Assembly (NCBI GenBank): GCA_964473025.1 | Contig: CAYYMZ010000005.1 | Coordinates: 1 to 45,670 of the forward strand | Direction of reading: 5' to 3' | Length of the DNA stretch: 45,670 nt | Origin: CAYYMZ01 sp964473025 | GTDB lineage: Bacteria > Patescibacteriota > UBA1384 > DTJR01 | Shown: positions 1 to 6,802 of the stretch, piece after piece | How the letters are laid out: each line of letters starts with the position of its first letter | How positions within the stretch are numbered: the first letter of the stretch is position 1 | Made by a program: the position numbers and the translations under genes | The notes under the pieces: generated by a model | Seen by the model: only the letters and a program-made list of their open reading frames with translations | Told to the model about the DNA's origin: nothing | Database searches by the model: none

Positions 1-22
1 CTTACACTCTGGAGGTGAGTAT

Positions 23-184
23 ATGCGACTGGAAGAGATAGTTGACGGGGTTACAGATGCTAAACCGCCAAGAAGAGTCAGCCTTCTTCTGGTTACGGTC
101 GTTGGCCTTCTGCTCGTGACAGTTCTCGCCGTGGCTGGGTTTTGGCCGCAAGTGTTGGCGATAGCGAAGGTGGCGATCAAATGA
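23..184 (+). CDS. Small predicted membrane protein, 53 aa, unknown function
   Basis: A short open frame begins with ATG at 23, five bases after a strong Shine-Dalgarno sequence (GGAGGTGA, 10-17). It has a charged N terminus (about residues 1-18) and then a hydrophobic helix (about 19-41) rich in Leu and Val. I recognise no family. The frame stops at a TGA (182-184) but continues without another stop to TAA at 248-250, adding 21 mostly hydrophobic residues that would form a second membrane segment. The DNA of this stretch is clearly richer in G+C than the rest of the window. It may be a complete 53-residue protein, a gene broken by a premature stop, or foreign sequence. The RBS makes translation likely; function is open. 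Confidence 0.5.
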   Translation: MRLEEIVDGVTDAKPPRRVSLLLVTVVGLLLVTVLAVAGFWPQVLAIAKVAIK

Positions 185-244
185 TGCCTTCTCGCGCTGG
201 TCCTGGGCGGTGTCGGACTTACCCTCCGTCACCGCCCATTATTT

Positions 245-1045
245 TTATAAAAGAGTACCCTGTTTTTGTTTTGAATTTTTTTGCTCTGGGTTTACGATTT
301 CAATTTTTTCTAATATCTTACGGTATTTACAATAATCGCAATCATCGGCGGCCTTGGGTATTTTTTCGCTTACCAAACATTTTCTTGCATCAATGATTGT
401 TTTCTCAATCCAATCATCTTTACCGACGTGTGAAACGATTTCGATATTAAATTCCAATTTACCGTCAAATGCCTTCCTATCTTTGCGGCCGTTGCAATAA
501 ACAAAATAGCCGGTGTTTAAAACTTTAAATCCGTTTTGGCGCAGCAACCATTGATAAATTTCCATCTGCCTGAAATACGATTCCCATTTTTCATCTTTTG
601 TGTCGGTAGCCCGCTCGGTGCTGGTGGCCTTGTAATCCACTACCATAAGCTCACCTTTCTTATTAATCCAAACATCGTCTACTGCGCCGGTGATTAATAA
701 ATTAGTTGGTTTATGCAGATATTGAACGCCGACAAAATTTTCGCGCCAGGTATTTAAGTTTTTGTTCTCAAGAGGGACAGCGTCAATGCCGTATTTTTCC
801 ATTAATGGATGGGTGGTTTTTTTCACACGGTGAATATCGAACTCCTTTTTTAAAAGCGTGTCGACGGCGCTGTTTAGGGTAAAAGGATATCCCGGCGGCT
901 GGCTGATGCCAAAACGTTTGTCAAAATAAAAACAACGCGGACAGTTTGTAAATAATTCCAAACCGCTTCGCGATAGTCTGAATGATTCCTTTGATTTTGG
1001 ATCAAAACAGTATTTTTTGGGTTTGGGTGGATTATAATTAAACAT
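245..1045 (-). CDS. PD-(D/E)XK nuclease, RecB/Cas4-like
   Basis: Predicted 266-residue nuclease of the PD-(D/E)XK superfamily related to RecB C-terminal and Cas4 domains. Visible active-site elements are Asp123/Asp124 in GAVDDVW, the DYK motif (Asp137, Lys139) and a downstream QxxxY motif (Gln160, Tyr164). Two Cys pairs, Cys35/Cys38 near the N terminus and Cys236/Cys239 near the C terminus, could bind a metal or an Fe-S cluster, as the four cysteines of Cas4 and AddB do, although their spacing here is 2+2 rather than 1+3. No helicase gene and no CRISPR array lies in the window, so a general DNA-repair role is more likely than adaptation. The start ATG has no clear ribosome binding site. Family assignment is firm; role is inferred. 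Confidence 0.8.
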   Translation of the reverse strand: MFNYNPPKPKKYCFDPKSKESFRLSRSGLELFTNCPRCFYFDKRFGISQPPGYPFTLNSAVDTLLKKEFDIHRVKKTTHPLMEKYGIDAVPLENKNLNTWRENFVGVQYLHKPTNLLITGAVDDVWINKKGELMVVDYKATSTERATDTKDEKWESYFRQMEIYQWLLRQNGFKVLNTGYFVYCNGRKDRKAFDGKLEFNIEIVSHVGKDDWIEKTIIDARKCLVSEKIPKAADDCDYCKYRKILEKIEIVNPEQKNSKQKQGTLL

Positions 1046-1079
1046 AATATCTTTACATCTTTATTTAAGGCCTATATTT

Positions 1080-1165
1080 TTCTGCAAGCACCTCGGAAGC
1101 GGAGGATGCGCTATGATTTCCCCAAAGTGCATCCGACGACCCGGACGTGCGAGCGGAAATAAGTA
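1080..1165. other. GC-rich structured intergenic segment
   Basis: This stretch between two minus-strand genes is much richer in G+C than its surroundings. It holds an imperfect palindrome (CCTCGGAAGCGGAGG, 1091-1105) and an 8-bp stem, GATGCGCT (1105-1112) with AGTGCATC about 17 bases later, including one G-U pair. It could be a terminator for the coiled-coil gene or a decayed palindromic repeat. No T-tract follows on either strand. Confidence 0.3.
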
Positions 1166-1170
1166 GGCCG

Positions 1171-1575
1171 CTACTCTTTGGCATATTTTCCCTCAATATC
1201 GCGCTTATCGTAAGGATTTTTTCTGGGAATCAGTCGGACAATAATTTTAAACTTTCTTTTCTCGCCGGTTTTATCGGCTATCTCATCGGTCTTTTTTTGC
1301 TGATAATAATCAACCAGTTCGGCCGAGAGAATTTCTTTAAGTGTTGATATTTCTTCGTTGTTGGCGCGAACGTCTTCAATCAGATTTTGGCTTTCGGCTA
1401 GTACCGTATCTTTAATGCGCCGCTTTTCCTTGAGCGCCTCTCTTGATTTCTGATTTGATTCTTGAAAGCTCTCGTCGTTTTCGAGCTGGTCCTTTATCAA
1501 TTCCTTTGCCCTTCTATTTTCTTCCTCCAGCTCATCAATTTGCGACATCCTAGTTCGCATCATCCCTAGATCCAT
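1171..1575 (-). CDS. Coiled-coil protein of unknown function, 134 aa
   Basis: I do not recognise this protein. It is highly charged (Glu, Lys, Arg), has almost no aromatic residues before residue 85, and residues about 8-105 have the heptad-like pattern of one long coiled coil. The C-terminal 30 residues are basic. There is no signal peptide or membrane segment, so it is probably cytoplasmic. The start is supported by GGAG eight bases upstream of ATG. A plausible promoter lies further upstream on the minus strand (TTGTGA, 16 bp, TAGCAT). It sits upstream of the RecB/Cas4-like nuclease on the same strand, separated by about 125 bp of GC-rich, structured DNA, so co-transcription is uncertain. 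Confidence 0.6.
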   Translation of the reverse strand: MDLGMMRTRMSQIDELEEENRRAKELIKDQLENDESFQESNQKSREALKEKRRIKDTVLAESQNLIEDVRANNEEISTLKEILSAELVDYYQQKKTDEIADKTGEKRKFKIIVRLIPRKNPYDKRDIEGKYAKE

Positions 1576-1699
1576 TGTTTATTCTCCATAATTTTGACAG
1601 ATAAATGCTACCACAGTGCCCCGAAATCACAAAATGAGAAACAAGCTACACGATTAATGGAAAAAAATCAGCAACTTTTCCTTATAAAGGGGGCGGGGC

Positions 1700-1727
1700 T
1701 TGACAAGTAGGACTAATCAGCTAAAAT
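1700..1727 (+). promoter_or_regulatory. Sigma-70-type promoter of the LysM gene, predicts a leaderless mRNA
   Basis: The -35 box TTGACA (1700-1705) is perfect and the -10 box TAAAAT (1722-1727) has one mismatch; the spacer is 16 bp. Transcription should start around 1734, only about 6 bases before the ATG at 1740, which leaves no room for a Shine-Dalgarno sequence. Confidence 0.75.
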
Positions 1728-1739
1728 TGGTTCTGCTAT

Positions 1740-2858
1740 ATGGATATTGATTCAGCGGAGCCTCCCTTGTCGGATCCGGATAAACGAACAAGCGACGAGG
1801 ATTTGGCTCAACAAACAGGTTTAAAACACAAGCCCGCACTAAGCGGGTTTCACCATATTGAGGAGGTTTTAGTCCGCGCTAATGAATATCTGCATCAAAG
1901 AGAGCTATTTGTCGCACATAAAATAAAAGAGGTCTATTTTAAGATTGCAAGGGCCAACGGACTCAATAAATCGTTAGGTTATAGGATCGGGCTGCTGATG
2001 ATTTTGGCTTTAACCCCATGGATCTCGCAAGCATCCGTAACACAGGAAGAGTATTCAGAATTAATGAAATACTCTGAACCTCTTGACCCAATTCAAGCTG
2101 GAAATTTTGAAAGAAACCTTTCGCAGTATTCTGCTCCGGAATTTTATGTTGATCCCGAAAAGATTATTCTCGCCGAGATGGAAAAAAATGAAGATATGCC
2201 TCTTCAGCAACAATTAGCAATTAATGCAAATAAGAACATCGAAGTACCCGAGAGACAAGCTCCGACGTATGAGCTACAAAACGGGGAAACCATCACCCAG
2301 ATTGCCGAGAAATTTAACTTGCACGTTGGGACAATTCTGGATGCAAACAATTTAAAACCCGAAGATTTAAAAAGAATCAAACCAGGAACCGTTTTATCGA
2401 TACCATCCTCGGATACAAATACCTCAAATTCTTGGTTGATCGCCATTAACGAAGCCGAAGAAAAAGCCCGGCAAGAAGCCTTGAAACAGCAACAGGCACA
2501 ACAGGCAGCGAGACAACGGACAGCGAGTCGTGTTACGACCGGAGGTGTCTTTAGTTATACACAACGCGGCGGAGGTGGCAGCTCAAATGTTACGGTTATT
2601 GGCTGCTCTAGCCAGCAATGTTTGCCATGGGCACGTGCACAAACCGGCATACAGGTGCGCGGTTATGCCGGTAATGTAGGCGCAACGCAATCAGAGCCAG
2701 TTGTCGGTGGATTAGCCCTTGATCGTTTCTACGGGCATATTTCCGTTGTTGTCTCAGTTGGGGCCGATTACATTGTTGTTCACGAAGCCAACTATATTCC
2801 GGGTAGAATCACCGAGAGAACGGTTTCGAAGGCGGCCATCAGAGGGTACGTGTATTAA
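1740..2858 (+). CDS. LysM and CHAP-like domain cell-wall protein
   Basis: A 372-residue envelope protein, probably a peptidoglycan amidase or endopeptidase. Residues 1-79 look cytoplasmic, residues 80-98 form one membrane helix or uncleaved signal, and a LysM peptidoglycan-binding domain lies at about 177-222 (pattern NGETITQIAEKFN, then IKPGTVLSIP). An Ala/Gln/Arg-rich linker (about 235-265) and a Gly-Ser stretch lead to a CHAP-like C-terminal domain (about 284-372) with candidate catalytic Cys294 (QCLPWA) and His333 (YGHISVV). The family cleaves peptide bonds of peptidoglycan; the substrate here is inferred. It has its own strong promoter just upstream and a hairpin terminator downstream, so it is a single-gene unit. 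The long cytoplasmic N terminus before the signal is unusual for a secreted hydrolase. Confidence 0.8.
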   Translation: MDIDSAEPPLSDPDKRTSDEDLAQQTGLKHKPALSGFHHIEEVLVRANEYLHQRELFVAHKIKEVYFKIARANGLNKSLGYRIGLLMILALTPWISQASVTQEEYSELMKYSEPLDPIQAGNFERNLSQYSAPEFYVDPEKIILAEMEKNEDMPLQQQLAINANKNIEVPERQAPTYELQNGETITQIAEKFNLHVGTILDANNLKPEDLKRIKPGTVLSIPSSDTNTSNSWLIAINEAEEKARQEALKQQQAQQAARQRTASRVTTGGVFSYTQRGGGGSSNVTVIGCSSQQCLPWARAQTGIQVRGYAGNVGATQSEPVVGGLALDRFYGHISVVVSVGADYIVVHEANYIPGRITERTVSKAAIRGYVY

Positions 2859-2866
2859 GATAAATC

Positions 2867-2942
2867 AAAAGTAAAAAGTCAAAAGTAAAAAGTTAAATTT
2901 AGAAAATCAAATCTCAAAATTAAAAGTCAAAAAATTAAAAAT
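2867..2942. repeat. Low-complexity AAAGTCAAAAGTAAAA tract
   Basis: After the LysM gene the sequence consists of degenerate tandem copies of an A-rich unit resembling AAAAGTCAAAAGTAAAA. It has no coding potential. The repeat is visible by eye; its function, if any, is unknown. Confidence 0.6.
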
Positions 2943-2963
2943 GAGCCACTATGGCTCTTTTTT
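2943..2963 (+). terminator. Rho-independent terminator after the LysM gene
   Basis: A 5-bp stem GAGCC/GGCTC with loop ACTAT is followed at once by six T (2958-2963). It lies about 85 bp after the stop codon and is correctly oriented for the upstream plus-strand gene. Confidence 0.75.
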
Positions 2964-2982
2964 AAAAATCCTGAGATTGTAG

Positions 2983-3028
2983 TTCGACATGCTCACTATC
3001 ACAATCATGAGTTTATCGAATGGTCGAA
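2983..3028. repeat. Palindromic TTCGAC...GTCGAA intergenic element
   Basis: TTCGAC (2983-2988) and GTCGAA (3023-3028) bracket an inner CTCA/TGAG pairing. Similar TTCGAC...CTCA palindromes occur as dispersed intergenic repeats in many bacterial genomes (general knowledge). I see only this one clear copy here. Confidence 0.35.
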
Positions 3029-3031
3029 GGA

Positions 3032-3105
3032 TGGTTCCGGGACTTGGACTCGAACCAAGATTGACGGCTTCAAAGGCCGCTGTCCTGCCGTTAGACGATC
3101 CCGGA
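3032..3105 (-). tRNA. tRNA-Gln(UUG), CCA encoded
   Basis: On the minus strand the acceptor strands TCCGGGA and TCCCGGA pair perfectly. The anticodon stem GCGGC/GCCGT holds the loop CTTTGAA, so the anticodon is UUG for Gln. The T-arm carries TTCGAGT, the discriminator base is A, and a genomic CCA follows (3032-3034). The D-arm is normal. It lies between the LysM gene and pyrG with its own promoter. Confidence 0.95.
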
Positions 3106-3116
3106 TTACGCTTGTA

Positions 3117-3145
3117 ATTATACCTTAAAACTTATTTTTTCTCAA
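3117..3145 (-). promoter_or_regulatory. Promoter of tRNA-Gln inside the pyrG 3' end
   Basis: Minus-strand boxes TTGAGA (3145-3140) and TATAAT (3122-3117) are 17 bp apart, placing the transcription start about 5 bases before the mature tRNA 5' end. The -35 box overlaps the last codons of pyrG. Confidence 0.7.
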
Positions 3146-4769
3146 GAGACGAGTGTTCTTTTGCTGCCCTGATAAATGCGGCAAAAAGAGGGTGAGGATT
3201 AAGAAAGCGCGATTTAAATTCTGGATGGAATTGTGTGCCGACCATAAAGGGATGATCTTTTATTTCAACTATTTCAACTAGATTTCTTTGCGGGTTGATT
3301 CCGGATACAACAAGACCGAGTTTCTCAAGTTGTTTGCGGTATTTATTGTTGAACTCATAGCGGTGGCGGTGGCGTTCGGATATCTTTGTCTCGCCGTAGG
3401 CCGCAAATGCGATTGTGCTGGCTTTTAAGGTGCAATCATAAGCCCCCAGACGCATGGAACCACCATATTCTTTGTTCTTCATTTTCTCTTTTTGTTCATC
3501 CATAATATGAATTACCGGGTGGGGAGTTTTAGGATTAATTTCTTCGGTGTGTGCTCCTTTTAGATTTGCCACATTTCTGGCGAACTCAATGGTAGCTATT
3601 TGCATGCCATAACATAAGCCGAAATAAGGAATTTTGTTTTCACGGCAAAATTTTGCAGATAGGATTTTACCCTCAATCCCGCGTGAACCGAACCCCCCAG
3701 GGACGATTATGCCGCCATACTCTTTCAATTTTTCTAAACTTTTTTCATCCTTTTCAAATTCCTCGCTGTTTAACCACTCAAAAATGGGACGCAGATTCTG
3801 GTGCCAGCACGCAATCTTAACTGATTCAATAATCGAAATGTATGAGTCGGAAAGGGTATAATCTCCTGTGGCAAAATACTTTCCGACTACGCCAATTTTT
3901 ATTTTATTTTCGGCTGAAATCGCCTGCTTAACAGTATCCTCCCATTTCTTCAGACCGTCTTTCTTTGCCTTAAGTTTTAATTTTTTTTCAATCAACCCTC
4001 CCAATCCTTGCTGTTCAAAGATGATCGGTTCTTGATAAATTAATTTTAAATCGGGTGCGGAGATGGCGTATTCCGGTTCGATATTACAGAAGACAGCGAG
4101 CTTCTCGCGTCTTTTCGCATCAATTTCCCTTTCCGCACGGCAGATTATAAAATCGGCCTGGATGCCATATGAGTTTAAAGTCCTGGCGGCATATTGGGTC
4201 GGTTTTGTCTTCATTTCCCCTACCATGCCGGGGATCGGTAAGTAGCTGACGAGTACAAACGCTACGTCGTTTGGTTTGTCCATCTTCATCATTCTCGCAG
4301 CTTCCAAGAATAGAATGTTTTGATATTCCCCGACGGTTCCCCCAATTTCAACAAGAGTTATTTCCGCCTTATCTTTTTCTGCTGCCGCCTTTATTCTTTT
4401 TATAATTTCTTGGGGGATGTGGGGAACCGCCTCAACGCAACGGCCTTCAAACTCCAGATTTCTTTCCGCTTCAATAACCGAAAGATAGACCCGGCCTGCC
4501 GTCATATAATTATCTTTTGCCATATTTTGGTCCAAAAATCTTTCATAATTTCCCATATCCTGATCTGTCTCATCTCCGTCATCCGTAACAAAAACCTCCC
4601 CGTGCTCTGTTGGGTTCATTGTTCCTGCGTCAATATTAATATAGGGGTCGGCCTTGAGTGCCGTCACCCTATAACCCTTAGTTTTTAAAAGATAGGCAAT
4701 TGAGGACGAAACTACACCCTTGCCTACCGAAGACATTACTCCGCCAATTACAAAAATGTATTTGTGCAT
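3132..4769 (-). CDS. pyrG: CTP synthase
   Basis: CTP synthase makes CTP from UTP, ATP and glutamine. At 545 residues it has the usual length. The N-terminal synthetase domain opens with GGVMSSVGKG and contains the conserved NPTEHGEVFV segment. The C-terminal class I glutamine amidotransferase domain has the nucleophile Cys386 in GLCYGMQ and the HPEF histidine-glutamate near the end. The start ATG is preceded by a strong AAGGAGGGTGA ribosome binding site and a TATAAT box about 20 bases upstream. It is divergent from der, with the two promoters back to back in an 88-bp gap. Confidence 0.98.
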   Translation of the reverse strand: MHKYIFVIGGVMSSVGKGVVSSSIAYLLKTKGYRVTALKADPYINIDAGTMNPTEHGEVFVTDDGDETDQDMGNYERFLDQNMAKDNYMTAGRVYLSVIEAERNLEFEGRCVEAVPHIPQEIIKRIKAAAEKDKAEITLVEIGGTVGEYQNILFLEAARMMKMDKPNDVAFVLVSYLPIPGMVGEMKTKPTQYAARTLNSYGIQADFIICRAEREIDAKRREKLAVFCNIEPEYAISAPDLKLIYQEPIIFEQQGLGGLIEKKLKLKAKKDGLKKWEDTVKQAISAENKIKIGVVGKYFATGDYTLSDSYISIIESVKIACWHQNLRPIFEWLNSEEFEKDEKSLEKLKEYGGIIVPGGFGSRGIEGKILSAKFCRENKIPYFGLCYGMQIATIEFARNVANLKGAHTEEINPKTPHPVIHIMDEQKEKMKNKEYGGSMRLGAYDCTLKASTIAFAAYGETKISERHRHRYEFNNKYRKQLEKLGLVVSGINPQRNLVEIVEIKDHPFMVGTQFHPEFKSRFLNPHPLFAAFIRAAKEHSSLEKK

Positions 4770-4809
4770 TCACCCTCCTTTTTAATTATAATTAAACTTA
4801 GCAGTTGCA

Positions 4810-4838
4810 TTGAATTTCGTCTAGTTTTATGTTAAACT
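4810..4838 (+). promoter_or_regulatory. Promoter of der
   Basis: TTGAAT (4810-4815) and TAAACT (4833-4838) are separated by 17 bp. The start would fall near 4845, giving a leader of about 13 bases before the der ATG at 4858. Confidence 0.55.
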
Positions 4839-4857
4839 TCTCGGGATCGAGATAATT

Positions 4858-5928
4858 ATGAATAAATTACCCATCGTTTCTATTGTCGGGCGTCCGAATG
4901 TTGGCAAGTCAACTTTATTTAATCGTATAGTCGGATTTCGTCAAGCGATCGTTTCAAAAATCCCCGGTACTACCCGGGATAGAATTGTAGCAGAAGTTAC
5001 GTGGGATAATAAAAAATTCATGTTAATTGATACCGCCGGTCTCTTGATTGATTACTTTGGATTTGAAAATAAGGAGATTGAAGAGGGAGCGCAGGGCCAA
5101 ATTGATCTGGCGGTCAAAGAATCGGATTTAATTCTATTTCTTGTTGATGCCAAATCCGGCGTATCGGCTGAGGACAAAGCAGTCGCGAAAAAAATAAGGA
5201 AGGCGGGTAAGAGAGTCGTTCTTGTGGTAAATAAAGCCGATGTCCGCCACCAAGAGCAGGAGATCGATCAATTTACTTCTTTTGGTTTTGATGAATTGAT
5301 AGCAATTTCTGCTGTAACCGGACGCCGTACGGGCGATCTGCTCAATTTAATCGCAAAAGATTTCCCCCAGAATTCTGAGGATTCACCATCTGGCGAAAAA
5401 CTTCCCCGTCTTGCAATTGTCGGGCGTCCGAATGTCGGTAAATCGACCTTGTTTAATGATTTAACTGGAATGGAAAGGTCTATCGTGTCCGATGTTCCCG
5501 GGACAACGAGAGATAGTTTGAGATTTCAAATAAAAATCGGGGAGGGAAATAAAAGCACCAATTTGGAGCTGGTTGACACGGCCGGATTCCGCCGGAAAGG
5601 AAGAATTAAACAAGGAGTCGAGCGTTTTTCTGTAATCAGAACGATTGAATCAATTTATAAAAGCGACATCGTCTTGCTAGTTATTGATTCAAAAGAGGGG
5701 GTAACGAGAGGGGACGCTCATCTCGTGGAACTGGCTCTAGAAAATCGTAAAAAAGTAATCATCGTTTTAAACAAGATTGATTTAAGCGGCTCAGAAATCC
5801 ACGATCTATTACGGTTTCCTTTTATAACGCGTCAGGTGAGAGTTGCAATTTCCGCCAAAAATAAAACCAACCTCGATCTTTTAACGGGTGAAATTATAAA
5901 AGCGGTTCAGGGGATTAAGAAGCGGTAA
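4858..5928 (+). CDS. der: Ribosome-assembly GTPase Der (EngA), without KH domain
   Basis: Der is a tandem-GTPase factor that acts on the 50S subunit during assembly. Both G domains are intact: P-loops GRPNVGKST at residues 11-19 and again near 188-197, DTAG switch II motifs, and NKAD and NKID specificity motifs. The protein is only 356 residues; usual Der proteins have about 435-490 because a KH-like RNA-binding domain follows G2. Here the chain ends right after the second G domain (SAKNK, one last helix, KKR), and the DNA beyond the stop codon already encodes lepB on the other strand. The KH domain is therefore absent, not displaced by a frameshift. The final 14 bp overlap lepB, convergently. 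Confidence 0.95.
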   Translation: MNKLPIVSIVGRPNVGKSTLFNRIVGFRQAIVSKIPGTTRDRIVAEVTWDNKKFMLIDTAGLLIDYFGFENKEIEEGAQGQIDLAVKESDLILFLVDAKSGVSAEDKAVAKKIRKAGKRVVLVVNKADVRHQEQEIDQFTSFGFDELIAISAVTGRRTGDLLNLIAKDFPQNSEDSPSGEKLPRLAIVGRPNVGKSTLFNDLTGMERSIVSDVPGTTRDSLRFQIKIGEGNKSTNLELVDTAGFRRKGRIKQGVERFSVIRTIESIYKSDIVLLVIDSKEGVTRGDAHLVELALENRKKVIIVLNKIDLSGSEIHDLLRFPFITRQVRVAISAKNKTNLDLLTGEIIKAVQGIKKR

Positions 5929-6559
5929 GGTAATTTACCGGAGAGAAAGTTCTAATTTTATTGAACGGGTACAGCCTAAACCAAACATGGCTGACAATAT
6001 TTTGCCTCGGAATCGGACCAAGTTCTCTGGAGTCACGCGAATGATTCCGGTTGTCCCCTAAAACGTAAAACTGATTGGAATTCAGCGTAAGTGACGAATA
6101 TGCCTGGTTGGGCACCAGGGTTCCTTCGTTTGAAGATAAATATGGTTCTATCAAACGCTGAGAGTTTATATATACGCCCCCATCTTTAATTTGGATATTA
6201 TCTCCCGGAAGGCCAACAACCCTTTTGATGTAGTTTATATTTGAATCCTCTGGCGGGTGAAAAATTATCGCCTCTCCCCGGACCGGATTTTTGAAATGAT
6301 AACTTACTTTTTCCGTGATGAGGTAATCGCGGTCGCTAAAGGCGGAACCCATCGATTGACCCTCCACGATAAATGGCTGGATCAGGAAAATCCAAATTAT
6401 AAAATCCAAAATTACAATTAAGGCGATTGTTTTTAGAAAATTAAAAAAACTATAAAAGATCATCTTCACGTGCGATTTTCGCTTACCTTCAACCGAGCCC
6501 TTTTGGACCATTTCTTCCAAATTTTCTTCCATATCCGAATCGATTTTTTCAGTTTCCAT
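5915..6559 (-). CDS. lepB: Signal peptidase I
   Basis: Type I signal peptidase, 214 residues, which removes Sec signal peptides on the outer face of the membrane. A charged cytoplasmic N terminus (1-32) precedes one membrane helix (about 41-62). The catalytic Ser69 sits in EGQSMG and the general-base Lys112 in YIKRVVGLPGD; the GDNRNHSRDSR box is also present. A TATAAT lies 7 bases upstream of the ATG, so transcription would begin at or next to the start codon and the mRNA would be leaderless. The window also holds lspA, so both exported-protein and lipoprotein processing are present. Confidence 0.96.
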   Translation of the reverse strand: METEKIDSDMEENLEEMVQKGSVEGKRKSHVKMIFYSFFNFLKTIALIVILDFIIWIFLIQPFIVEGQSMGSAFSDRDYLITEKVSYHFKNPVRGEAIIFHPPEDSNINYIKRVVGLPGDNIQIKDGGVYINSQRLIEPYLSSNEGTLVPNQAYSSLTLNSNQFYVLGDNRNHSRDSRELGPIPRQNIVSHVWFRLYPFNKIRTFSPVNYLTAS

Positions 6560-6566
6560 ATCTTAT

Positions 6567-6572
6567 ATTATA
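6567..6572 (-). promoter_or_regulatory. -10 box of lepB, leaderless arrangement
   Basis: TATAAT on the minus strand, with 7 bases between it and the lepB ATG. I find no good -35 box at 16-18 bp. There is no Shine-Dalgarno sequence. Confidence 0.5.
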
Positions 6573-6630
6573 CCTTAAATTTTTGAACTTAACGAACACC
6601 TAACTCATTTTATTGGTGCACATATCTGGA

Positions 6631-6702
6631 TTCCTGCCCGCCAGCCCGCATTAGCTAAAGCAAAGCTTTTGCTGGCAGGCAATCGCTGAAGCGATAACTG
6701 CT
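6631..6702. repeat. Palindromic intergenic element with two hairpins
   Basis: TGCCCGCCAGC and GCTGGCAGGCA pair at 10 of 11 positions around a loop containing AAAGCAAAGCTTT. A second small hairpin, ATCGC-TGAA-GCGAT, follows directly. It lies between lepB and the end of the tRNA-Val cluster. It may terminate the tRNA transcript or be a dispersed palindromic repeat. Confidence 0.45.
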
Positions 6703-6767
6703 AGAATCATTTTGGTGCGTCCAAGTGGACTCGAACCACTGACCTCATCGATGTGAACGATGCGCTC

Positions 6768-6801
6768 CCAGCCTCATCGGCTGGTCCACCGTAGAGGCGG
6801 A
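6768..6801 (-). other. Two abutting 6-bp hairpins at the 3' edge of the tRNA interruption
   Basis: On the minus strand TCCGCC-TCTAC-GGTGGA (6801-6785, one G-U pair) is followed with no gap by CCAGCC-GATGA-GGCTGG (6784-6768), which abuts the D-stem strand GAGC (6767-6764). Both have 6-bp stems and 5-base loops. Confidence 0.65.
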
Positions 6802-6802
6802 T

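Noticed and set aside
23..250. Genome-wide UGA recoding
   Set aside because: Many clear genes end with TGA at the expected place (secY, map, infA, rpsQ, rplX, the carboxypeptidase), so UGA is a normal stop in this organism.
142..396. Plus-strand 84-residue open frame overlapping the nuclease gene
   Set aside because: No ribosome binding site, Phe/Ile-rich antisense translation of the nuclease 3' end, and composition unlike a real membrane protein.
245..1045. Cas4 of a CRISPR-Cas system
   Set aside because: No repeat-spacer array, Cas1 or effector gene lies in the window, and the Cys arrangement is not the typical 1+3.
6713..6790. Calling the 3' tRNA-Val as an ordinary contiguous tRNA gene
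   Set aside because: Its immediate 5' flank (GGTGGACCAGCC) cannot pair with the acceptor strand TGGACGC and lacks a D-stem 5' strand; the matching strand lies at 7001-6989.
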